52,550 bases of DNA from an uncultured Bacteroidales bacterium. Lineage in GTDB: Bacteria; Bacteroidota; Bacteroidia; Bacteroidales; Muribaculaceae. Within the stretch, counting starts at the first letter, position 1, and every line of letters starts with the position of its first letter. Under the pieces are notes generated by a model. The model searched no databases and was not told where the DNA came from. It saw only the letters and a program-made list of their open reading frames with translations. Shown here in pieces: positions 42,418 through 49,505 of the stretch. The position numbers and the translations under genes are program-made. The stretch covers positions 1 to 52,550 of the forward strand of contig CADAAI010000019.1 of assembly GCA_902785925.1 (NCBI GenBank). Reading direction: 5' to 3'.

Positions 42418-43020
42418 TTACTGCTTTTGCTTCGGTGCAGCAAGTTGCAGGGTGCGATATAGGTTGCAACCTATGAAATTGCCTATAATAGAGGCAAGAT
42501 AGATGATAAGAGTCTGCCCAGTCCATTCGCCTGGCAGCAAAGCTAAGGTGTAGTAAAATGCATCGGCAATGCTATGCACAAAGCCACACATGATAAACAG
42601 TGGTATGCCAAAAAGTAGTGGTAGCCACATCTTCTGACGAGCAAAGTTCACTACAGTCGTCATTATGAAACCACAGAATATCGCAAGAAGCATAACATTC
42701 CAGAAGCCTTTATCGATACGATTTTCCACAATTTTGTGAGCAGTGTCGACAAGGTCAGGAATGGCTGATCTGATAGCAAGTGCCACAAGCCCACACCCCA
42801 CTATATTCCCTACAATAATTACAGGCAGTTCAATCCAGTCGCGACAAGTCTCGACAAACCCGCTGACACCTGTATAAAGTTTCATCTTGTAACAAACCAC
42901 GGTTATAAGACCGAAGGAGAAAAGTACGGCACCAACGATGCCGCCAACTTTCAGAAAAGCCACTCCTCCTAAAGATATGCAGATTCCTGCAAGAATTGAA
43001 TCGATAATTGTTTTGCGCAT
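42418..43020 (-). CDS. Short formate/nitrite-transporter-family channel
   Basis: A 200-residue membrane protein with six hydrophobic segments. It follows the FNT pattern: SILAGICISLGGVAFL, KLYTGVSGFVETCRDW, MTTVVNFARQKM, and CGFVHSIADAFYYTLALL, the last equal to the FNT signature around the pore histidine (usually HSVANM). Family members (FocA, NirC) are about 270 residues, so this is a compact form lacking the cytoplasmic ends. It probably conducts a small monovalent anion; which one is unknown. Confidence 0.8.
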   Translation of the reverse strand: MRKTIIDSILAGICISLGGVAFLKVGGIVGAVLFSFGLITVVCYKMKLYTGVSGFVETCRDWIELPVIIVGNIVGCGLVALAIRSAIPDLVDTAHKIVENRIDKGFWNVMLLAIFCGFIMTTVVNFARQKMWLPLLFGIPLFIMCGFVHSIADAFYYTLALLPGEWTGQTLIIYLASIIGNFIGCNLYRTLQLAAPKQKQ

Positions 43021-43115
43021 ATTCAGGCTATAATCAGTCTGCCGGCTGATAACGACAGACTCATAGAACGATTACAGTTTTTTCACTCTCCTTAAGATGG
43101 AATATAAAACAAAAA

Positions 43116-43156
43116 CGCTGACAGCTATTGTTGACCTTCGTCGTTAACTGTCAGCG
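43116..43156 (-). terminator. Terminator after tRNA-Val
   Basis: On the minus strand CGCTGACAG and CTGTCAGCG pair exactly over a 23-base loop that itself can form GAC/GTC, followed by TTTTTGTTTT. It ends 14 bases after the tRNA 3' end. Confidence 0.85.
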
Positions 43157-43169
43157 CTTTGTCCTAGGG

Positions 43170-43244
43170 TGGGTGCTGACGGATTCGAACCGCCGACCCT
43201 CTGCTTGTAAGGCAGATGCTCTGAACCAGCTGAGCTAAGCACCC
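43170..43244 (-). tRNA. tRNA-Val (anticodon TAC)
   Basis: A 75-base cloverleaf on the minus strand: acceptor GGGTGC pairs with GCACCC, discriminator A; D-arm AGCTC/GAGC; anticodon stem TCTGC/GCAGA with loop CTTACAA (anticodon TAC); T-arm with GGTTCGAATCC. The CCA end is not encoded. A TAATTTTG -7 box lies 24 bases upstream of the 5' end and a terminator lies directly downstream, so it is a single-gene unit. Confidence 0.96.
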
Positions 43245-43267
43245 AAACTTTTTTTCGAAAAGCGATG

Positions 43268-43275
43268 CAAAATTA
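43268..43275 (-). promoter_or_regulatory. tRNA-Val promoter
   Basis: The minus strand reads TAATTTTG with TTTG exactly 20 bases upstream (43296-43299 on the plus strand). Confidence 0.65.
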
Positions 43276-43368
43276 CAACGCTTTTCTGAACTGTGCAAAT
43301 TTTTTGCGGTTTTTTTGCACTTTTTTCTCAAATCAAGGATAAATATAAGACTGTTATCCTCTCACCTA

Positions 43369-44037
43369 CTACAACGGAATTCCATTCTCAATTATCGCCG
43401 TGATGTCTTGTGGCTTATTGATGATTACATTGGCATGATACTCCTTGAGTTCCTTTACAGGCCTGAAACCCCACGTTACGCCCACCGAATCGATGCACGC
43501 ACGACGCGCAGTTTCCATGTCAATGCCCGAGTCACCAATGTAGATGGTGTCTTGCTTAGCAATTTTCGCCTCACTAAGAATCATGAAGATGATGCTGGGA
43601 TCAGGTTTCACAGGAACACCCTCCTGCTGACCCTGAATAGCAATCCACGGGATGTCGGGGAAGAAATGGTTGATAATCTTGAGCGTAGCCTGCTGATATT
43701 TGTTGCTTGCCACAGCTAGTTTCACTCCGCTCTCATTGAGCTGCTGCAATAGCTCTGGAATACCGTCATAGGGCACTGTGCGGTCGGTGTTGTGCTCATT
43801 GTAGTACTGCTTGAAATCTTTAAGCATGGCATCAACCACAGCAGCTTTCTTGCGTGCGTCCTCGGGCAATGAGCGCTCTATGAGTCGCCTCACGCCGTTG
43901 CCCACAAAGTAGGGATAGGATGCCACACTGTGAGTGTGGAAACCGTTGCGGTCGAGTGCAAAGTTCACCGCCTCGCCCAAATCCTTGATGGTATTGAGCA
44001 GTGTGCCGTCAAGATCAAATATTGCTAATTTTTTCAT
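43369..44037 (-). CDS. gph: HAD phosphatase, phosphoglycolate phosphatase-like
   Basis: A 222-residue HAD subfamily IA enzyme: FDLDGTLLNTIKDL (nucleophile Asp), LAVASNKYQ (motif II), VPVKPDPSIIF (motif III Lys) and YIGDSGIDMETARRA (motif IV). A helical cap lies at about residues 20-85. Phosphoglycolate phosphatase is the closest assignment, and the salvage of 2-phosphoglycolate the likely role, but substrate range in this group is broad. It lies 82 bases after tamL on the same strand. Confidence 0.85.
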   Translation of the reverse strand: MKKLAIFDLDGTLLNTIKDLGEAVNFALDRNGFHTHSVASYPYFVGNGVRRLIERSLPEDARKKAAVVDAMLKDFKQYYNEHNTDRTVPYDGIPELLQQLNESGVKLAVASNKYQQATLKIINHFFPDIPWIAIQGQQEGVPVKPDPSIIFMILSEAKIAKQDTIYIGDSGIDMETARRACIDSVGVTWGFRPVKELKEYHANVIINKPQDITAIIENGIPL

Positions 44038-44119
44038 ATTATCGTTGTTCGTTTATCTTTATTGTTGCCGAAGGATCAATAATCTTGCCCAAGAATCTCC
44101 CCACTCTCCACTCTGTACT

Positions 44120-46456
44120 TTAGAACGGATATCCCACCGAGAAGTGTATCTCGGCATCGCGCTTAAGCGATGGATTGATTAGTGGCCAGTGCTCCTGTCC
44201 CGACGATGGATTGTGAGCCTTCATGCCCACGTCAAATCTCATCAAGAAGTAGGTGAAGTCCATGCGCAAACCTAGTCCGTAGGACAACGCAAGCTGCTCC
44301 ACAAACTTGTTGAACTTGAACACACCGCCTGGCTGGTTCTCATATTCCCTGATGGTCCACACGTTGCCACAGTCTATGAAAGCGCCCAACTCAAGCACCC
44401 AGAACAGCTTGCAACGATACTCAAGATTAAGGTCTAACCTGATGTCACCGCACTGGTAGATAAAACTGTTCTGCGCCTTCTTGCCGTTAAAACTACCGGG
44501 ACCCAAAGTACGAACGCCCCAGCCGCGCACGCTATTGGCGCCACCCGAGTAGAAACGTTTCTCAAACGGCAGCACCGTGCTGTTGCCATAGGGCACCGCC
44601 ACGCCAAGTCCTGCATGGAAAGCGATAGAGCTACGCGAACTAATATAGTGCGTCAGTGCAAAGTCAGCGTCAACCTTCACATACTGCGAGTAGCGTGTGC
44701 CCACAACCTTGTAGCTGTCGTCCTCCTCGCGCTTCTGACCAATCAGGTGCGAGATTCCATACAGCAGGTTGCCCGCAGTCTCGGCCGAGGCCCTCACAGT
44801 GTAAATATTGTCCTGGAACACGGTAGTGAGTGGATTGGTGGCACGGCGATTGGTTTTATAGAATGTGTAGCCCATGCGCATGATAAGGTGGTTCTCGTAG
44901 GAGTAGCGCAGCAGCGGATTGGTGATACTATCCAGGAAGTTTATCTTGCTTTTAGGAAGGTACACATAGCTCAGGTCGATGAGGTTGAACGTGTGCCGCA
45001 TCTGATTGTTGCGTTCGCTCCAGATGTACTTCCAGCCTCCACCAGCAATAATGCGGGTATACTCGGGGCGCTCCTGGTAGTTAAAGCTCGTCATGAATTC
45101 CGTCGAGGCCTGAATGCGACGCTTAAAGCTCTCGCGAAGGAACGGCATCTTAAATTTGGGGAATGTGATACCCACGTCGCCCGAATATTCACTGTAGTTA
45201 TCGTTAATAAGGCCGCTCAAGTCGCCCGAGAGGCTCTCATACGACGCTTTGAACTTGACGTTAAACAACTCCGATCCCTTGAAGATGTTGCGGTGCTGAT
45301 AACCAGCGCCTATGCCGAAACCCAAGTCTCCCTCGCTGTTGGTGCCCTCGAGCGAGAACGAGATAGTCTGCGACTTGTCACGATTGAGCAGGATATATGC
45401 GTCGACCCACAAGTTGCCGTCAATCTCGCCAACAGCTTTCATGTCGATATTGATAAATTTGATGATGCCCAATCGGCCCAGGGCTTTATAGGTGCGGTCA
45501 ACATCACTAGCGTCGTAGATGCTGCCGGGCCTGATGAAGCAGTTCTCATCAAGTATCTCCTTTTTGATGTAGCGGTCCTCGCCATAGAGCACCGTGATGC
45601 CGTTGTAGCTCTCACGCTCGCCATACACACCGTTTTGCATGTTCACCGCATCATAGCTGGTCACAAAAATCACGTCGCGCACGTAGAATTGCCTATGTGT
45701 GTCGATGTGTGGCAAGTGCGGCAAGTCCTGAGTCTTGTCGCTCAGCGTCAAGGTCAGGTCCACATCGTGCGAGCCAGCGGCGGTGTCGGCCATGAAGGTG
45801 ATGTAGTTCTTGTTGAACGCATAGTATCCATTATTGCGCAATCGCTGCACGATGAGCTCGCGCTCTGCGTCAAGCTTATTGTGGTCGAGCAGCGAACTGC
45901 TCTTTATAGGGAAATCGGTCGTGTCACCCAAGATCAGCTCGCGCAGACTGTCATTCTTGATGTCATAGCTAATCGACCTGATGCGGTAAGGCTGGTTCAG
46001 CGTGATGTTATAGTCAACCCTTGCTTTTTTCTTTTTAGAATTGAGTTGCACCTCACTGGTAACGGTGTTTTTCAGGTAACCTTTGTTGGTAAGGGCACGT
46101 TGCAGCTGACTCTCGCTCGCCATGGTCAGGGTAGAGTCATATATCACGGGCGGAGCGCCCACTCGCCTAATCCACTTGTTGAACCAGTTGGTCGAGTCCT
46201 TGCCGCTCATGTTATAGATGGCAAGCTGCATCTTGAAGCCGCCCAGCACCTTGTGGTTCTCGGTCTGACGCAGGTAGTTGGTCAACTCCTGTTTGTTGAT
46301 GCCACTCTCGTTCTCCTTGTCGAGGATATTGATGTTCACCTTGTCGAGCAGCAGCTGTCCATCGGGCACGTGCTTGGTCGACGCACACGCAGCGAGCAAG
46401 GCTGCCAATATTAGCACCTCAACTATGCGTGATATTTTGGTAGTTATCCTCGTCAT
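44120..46456 (-). CDS. tamL: BamA/TamA-superfamily outer-membrane lipoprotein TamL
   Basis: A 778-residue Omp85 protein with a lipobox LAAC (Cys24), the feature that marks the Bacteroidetes TamL form. N-terminal POTRA-like segments (about 35-390: KVNINILDKENES, YYAFNKNYITFMADTAAG, GSIYDASDVDRTYKALGRLG) are followed by a 16-strand barrel. The lid-loop motif is visible in FYSGGANSVRGWGVRTLGPG (about residue 660) and the protein ends in FSVGYPF, a C-terminal aromatic strand. Members insert outer-membrane proteins. No TamB gene is adjacent within the window. Confidence 0.9.
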   Translation of the reverse strand: MTRITTKISRIVEVLILAALLAACASTKHVPDGQLLLDKVNINILDKENESGINKQELTNYLRQTENHKVLGGFKMQLAIYNMSGKDSTNWFNKWIRRVGAPPVIYDSTLTMASESQLQRALTNKGYLKNTVTSEVQLNSKKKKARVDYNITLNQPYRIRSISYDIKNDSLRELILGDTTDFPIKSSSLLDHNKLDAERELIVQRLRNNGYYAFNKNYITFMADTAAGSHDVDLTLTLSDKTQDLPHLPHIDTHRQFYVRDVIFVTSYDAVNMQNGVYGERESYNGITVLYGEDRYIKKEILDENCFIRPGSIYDASDVDRTYKALGRLGIIKFINIDMKAVGEIDGNLWVDAYILLNRDKSQTISFSLEGTNSEGDLGFGIGAGYQHRNIFKGSELFNVKFKASYESLSGDLSGLINDNYSEYSGDVGITFPKFKMPFLRESFKRRIQASTEFMTSFNYQERPEYTRIIAGGGWKYIWSERNNQMRHTFNLIDLSYVYLPKSKINFLDSITNPLLRYSYENHLIMRMGYTFYKTNRRATNPLTTVFQDNIYTVRASAETAGNLLYGISHLIGQKREEDDSYKVVGTRYSQYVKVDADFALTHYISSRSSIAFHAGLGVAVPYGNSTVLPFEKRFYSGGANSVRGWGVRTLGPGSFNGKKAQNSFIYQCGDIRLDLNLEYRCKLFWVLELGAFIDCGNVWTIREYENQPGGVFKFNKFVEQLALSYGLGLRMDFTYFLMRFDVGMKAHNPSSGQEHWPLINPSLKRDAEIHFSVGYPF

Positions 46457-46474
46457 TTATATATAAACAAAATG

Positions 46475-46482
46475 CAAAGTTA
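46475..46482 (-). promoter_or_regulatory. tamL promoter
   Basis: The minus strand reads TAACTTTG with TTTG 19 bases upstream (46502-46505 on the plus strand); the ATG follows 19 bases downstream. Confidence 0.65.
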
Positions 46483-46721
46483 CCACCTTTAAATTTAATG
46501 TCAAAAGGAAAACGAGAAAAGTTTTCTTTGCTTCGCGGCAATCACCAATCAATTTTCAGCTGTCAGCAAGCAGCAGCGAGCAACGAAATTAACGAGCAAA
46601 TAACCAATAAAAAACTGGCTAAAATCTCCATTTTTCTGGTGAAAAGCCCATATATCTGTTAAATGAAGTTAATTTTCGACGATTTCTGCTTGAAAATTAT
46701 GTTTTATAACACAAAACACTA
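46483..46721. other. Gene-free stretch upstream of tamL
   Basis: AT-rich sequence holding the tamL -33 element at its left end and the approach to the small-RNA promoter at its right end. I see no coding frame, strong hairpin or repeat in it. Confidence 0.4.
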
Positions 46722-46729
46722 TATCTTTG
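46722..46729 (+). promoter_or_regulatory. Promoter of the candidate small RNA
   Basis: TATCTTTG followed by CATCAG, an exact Bacteroidales -7 box directed to the right, where no protein gene begins. The -33 element is not clear. Confidence 0.5.
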
Positions 46730-46735
46730 CATCAG

Positions 46736-46879
46736 TTTTCATGGTATTAGTTTTTTAAGGTTATGAAATCTTAGTCGTCGTGAGACGATTCTTTTTCATT
46801 GTTTTAAGGTTTATGTTAATGGTATTAGAAAGTTAATTAGTTAAGCAATCCCCGACGATGAGTCAGGGATTTCTTTTTT
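46736..46879 (+). ncRNA. Candidate small RNA, about 140 nt
   Basis: The segment begins just after the -7 box and ends at a rho-independent terminator. The words TTTTAAGG and ATGGTATTAG each occur twice, the second time in swapped order (46741-46760 and 46802-46828). Between them lies a hairpin TCGTC-GTGA-GACGA (46775-46788) followed by CTTTTT. The terminator is AATCCC...GGGATT (46847-46871) with an inner GAC/GTC pair, then TCTTTTTT. No start codon with a reasonable frame follows. The family is not one I can name. Confidence 0.55.
46847..46879 (+). terminator. Terminator of the candidate small RNA
   Basis: AATCCC(C)GAC, loop GATGA, GTC(A)GGGATT, then TCTTTTTT. The stem is nine pairs with two small bulges, followed by a T-rich tail. 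Confidence 0.7.
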
Positions 46880-46886
46880 ATATACC

Positions 46887-46922
46887 ACTCCCCTCGCCTC
46901 TTTTTTCAGAGACGAGGGGAGT
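46887..46922. repeat. Strong inverted repeat with 14-bp stem
   Basis: ACTCCCCTCG pairs exactly with CGAGGGGAGT, then after one mismatch CTCT with AGAG, closing a 6-base loop of T and C. It lies 8 bases beyond the small-RNA terminator. It has no U-run after it on the plus strand (ATATTTC), so it may be a repeat element rather than a terminator. Confidence 0.7.
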
Positions 46923-46955
46923 ATATTTCTGCATTGTCCGTGGCGTCTGCCCAAT

Positions 46956-46983
46956 TGTGCATTGAGCATTATGCATTGTGCAT
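46956..46983 (+). repeat. 7-bp repeat tract (4 units)
   Basis: TGTGCAT, TGAGCAT, TATGCAT, TGTGCAT, preceded by CCAAT so that the left boundary reads AATTG as in the other copies. Confidence 0.8.
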
Positions 46984-47106
46984 TCCGAGATCTCTCCACT
47001 CTCCACTGTAAGTCAATTGTCCTTAATAACACCAAGCCGAGAGGCTACTAAACATAATTATTGTCCTTAATTGTCTGAGCAAAACCCACGCGTCAGCCCA
47101 ACCCAC

Positions 47107-49263
47107 TCACTTCAAGTAATCATCAAAGTATCGCGTGATGCGCTCGTGCAGATGCACGCTCTGATGCCCAGCCATGTTATGTCCCTGGCCGGGATACACA
47201 TAGAAGTCAGGCTGAGTGCCTGCGGCGATACACGCCTTCAGGAACGAGTAAGCGTGCTGTGGCACCACTGTTGGGTCGTTCAGCCCAATTATAATCTGCA
47301 GTCTTCCCTTCAGGTCCTTTGCCTTATGGATAAGGCTCGACTGGGCATAGCCCTCGGGATTGCTCTGTGGGGTATCCATATAGCGCTCGCCATACATCAC
47401 CTCATACCACTTCCAGTCAATCACTGGACCGCCGGCAACGCCCACTTTAAACACCTCGGGATAGTTAGTGATCAAGCTTATCGTCATGAAGCCGCCATAG
47501 CTCCAGCCGTGCACGCCAATGCGCGTTGTGTCGACATAGGGCAACGACTTCAGATATTCCACGCCCTGCATCTGGTCGCGCATCTCAACCTGGCCCAGGT
47601 GACGGAAAGTCGCCTGCTCAAACTCGCGGCCGCGGTTCTCGCTGCCACGGTTGTCGAGGATAAACAGCACATATCCGCGCTGCGCCATGTAGGTCTCCCA
47701 GCTGCGGCTGCAGTAGTGCCAGCGGGCATCAACGTTGTGCGCGTGAGGACCGCCGTACACATAAACCACTGTTGGATATTTCTTCGTAGGGTCGAAGTTC
47801 ACTGGCTTCACCATGCGATAGTACAGGTCGGTCACGCCGTCGTCGGCCTTGAGCGATCCGCACGAATATTCGGGCACGCCATAGCCCTGCCAGGGGTCGG
47901 GAGCGGTGTAGTAGCGCATTGCCTTGCCGTCGCCGGTGTTCACCACAGCGATGTTGCGGGGCACGTCAGGCTCCTGGTAGTAGTCCACCAGCCAAGCACC
48001 GTTGCCGCTCAAGATGCCGCTGTGCCAGCCCTTGCCGCCCTCGTCAACTCGCGTGCGCTTGCCCGTGGCAACGTCCACGCTGAACAGGTTGCGTTGGATG
48101 GGGCTCACCTCGTTACTCGCTATCACTATCGCCATGTGCTCGGTGTCAAAGCCCAGCATCTCCATCACCACCCATGCGCCGCTGGTCAGCTGCTTCACGG
48201 GCGTGCCGTCGGCGTTGTAGAGGTATAGGTGGTTATAGCCGTCCTTCTGGCTCTGCATCACAAATTTGCTTGCGTCCCACGGCAGGAAGACGATGGGATT
48301 CTGAGGCTCCACATATTTCTCGCTCGTCTCGCGGTAGATCTCGCCCACCTTGGCGCCAGTGGCGGCGTCGTAGCTCACCAGGCGGCAGTCATTCTGGTCG
48401 CGGTTGAGTTCAAACATATACACTAGCTTATCGTCGGGGCTCCACGCTATGTTGGTGAAGTAGCGGTCGGTGGGATCGCCAGTCTCGAGATAGACAATCT
48501 TGCCTGTTGCTACGTCGAGGATGCCCACCTGCACCTTGTGCGAGGTGCGGCCTGCCATCGGGTACTTCTCGGGGGCGGGAGTCGCCTCAACATGCACCGA
48601 GTCATAAATCTCAGGAATAGTAACGAGAGGATAGTCGGCAACCATGCTCTGGTCCATGCGGTAGAACGCGAGCTTGTCGCCATTGTTACTCCAGAAGGTG
48701 CCCTTCTCGATGCCAAACTCGTTGCGGTGCACACTTTGGGCGTACACGATGTCGCGTGAGCCGTCGCTCGTGATCTGCTTCGACTCACCGTTGGCAGTCG
48801 TCACCCACAGGTTGTCATCCTTGACAAACGCCACGTTGCGGCTCCCCTTGTGCCAGTCGCTGTTGGTCTCGCCCTTGTTGCTCTGGCTCCACTCGGGGCA
48901 GTGCTTCTTCACGTCAACGAGCATGCGGTCTTCGCCGGCATACACCAGCATCAGCGGCTTGTCGGCATAGGGGAACGACGCCCACTTCAGGTTCACAGGT
49001 TTGTCAACTCCTGCCCACGCTTGCACCTGCTCGGCGGTGAACGCGAGCTTCTCCTTGCCAGTCTTCGTATCCACTGTCCAGCACGAGTCCTTCTCCATGT
49101 GCATCAGCTGGTTTCCCTGCCAAGCAAGGCTCTTGTTCTTAGGCACCATGTTCTGGTAGTTCTTGCCACCAAAGTTCAAGTCCTCCAGCGAGAACTCCTT
49201 CTGTGCGTTGGCGCTCACTGCGCTCAGCAGCACCACAGCAACGCAATAAATCAATCTTCTCAT
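47107..49263 (-). CDS. Dipeptidyl-peptidase IV-like S9B serine protease
   Basis: A 718-residue exported peptidase (signal peptide residues 1-20, ending ANA). A beta-propeller occupies about residues 60-460, with the substrate-region WSNNGDKLAFYRMDQ; the alpha/beta-hydrolase domain follows, starting near VVYVYGGPHAHNV. The triad is in GVHGWSYGGFMT (Ser), GLNDPTVVPQHA (Asp) and GQGHNM (His). Length matches DPP-IV enzymes of Bacteroidales (about 720), which remove Xaa-Pro dipeptides in peptide utilisation. The gene is read alone; array B separates it from the ABC exporter. Confidence 0.92.
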   Translation of the reverse strand: MRRLIYCVAVVLLSAVSANAQKEFSLEDLNFGGKNYQNMVPKNKSLAWQGNQLMHMEKDSCWTVDTKTGKEKLAFTAEQVQAWAGVDKPVNLKWASFPYADKPLMLVYAGEDRMLVDVKKHCPEWSQSNKGETNSDWHKGSRNVAFVKDDNLWVTTANGESKQITSDGSRDIVYAQSVHRNEFGIEKGTFWSNNGDKLAFYRMDQSMVADYPLVTIPEIYDSVHVEATPAPEKYPMAGRTSHKVQVGILDVATGKIVYLETGDPTDRYFTNIAWSPDDKLVYMFELNRDQNDCRLVSYDAATGAKVGEIYRETSEKYVEPQNPIVFLPWDASKFVMQSQKDGYNHLYLYNADGTPVKQLTSGAWVVMEMLGFDTEHMAIVIASNEVSPIQRNLFSVDVATGKRTRVDEGGKGWHSGILSGNGAWLVDYYQEPDVPRNIAVVNTGDGKAMRYYTAPDPWQGYGVPEYSCGSLKADDGVTDLYYRMVKPVNFDPTKKYPTVVYVYGGPHAHNVDARWHYCSRSWETYMAQRGYVLFILDNRGSENRGREFEQATFRHLGQVEMRDQMQGVEYLKSLPYVDTTRIGVHGWSYGGFMTISLITNYPEVFKVGVAGGPVIDWKWYEVMYGERYMDTPQSNPEGYAQSSLIHKAKDLKGRLQIIIGLNDPTVVPQHAYSFLKACIAAGTQPDFYVYPGQGHNMAGHQSVHLHERITRYFDDYLK

Positions 49264-49309
49264 TGTTATCTTAGGTTTTTAGTTTTTGTTCTATAGTATA
49301 GTGCCTAGT

Positions 49310-49390
49310 GAGTCTAAAGAGTCTAAAGAGTCTAAAGAGTCTAAAGAGTCTAAAGAGTCTAGAGAGTCTAGAGAGTCTAGAAAATCTATA
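49310..49390. repeat. 9-bp tandem array B (8 perfect or near-perfect units)
   Basis: Five copies of GAGTCTAAA and three of GAGTCTAGA in a row (49310-49381), then a degenerate AAATCTATA. On the minus strand the core is GACTC, as in arrays A and E, with the same 9-base period. Minus-strand frames read a spurious Asp-Ser-Leu repeat. It sits 47 bases upstream of the DPP-IV start, within its probable leader or promoter region. Confidence 0.9.
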
Positions 49391-49401
49391 AAGGCCCCAA
49401 T

Positions 49402-49478
49402 TGTGCATTGAGCATTGTGCATTGTGCATTGTGCATTGTGCATTGAGCATTGTGCATTGAGCATTATGCATTGTGCAT
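49402..49478 (+). repeat. 7-bp repeat tract (11 units)
   Basis: Eleven contiguous 7-base units: seven TGTGCAT, three TGAGCAT and one TATGCAT, preceded by CCAAT (boundary AATTG). It is the longest copy in the window and lies 11 bases right of array B. Confidence 0.92.
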
Positions 49479-49505
49479 TGAGAGGAACTAACCTCTCCAC
49501 TGTTC

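Noticed and set aside
44615..46414. 600-residue plus-strand frame opposite tamL
   Set aside because: A shadow of tamL's codon structure. The minus-strand protein has a lipobox, the POTRA region and the Omp85 motif; the plus-strand translation has none.
47071..48228. 385-residue plus-strand frame opposite the DPP-IV gene
   Set aside because: His/Val/Ala-rich antisense translation with no signal or domain, opposite a clear S9 peptidase.
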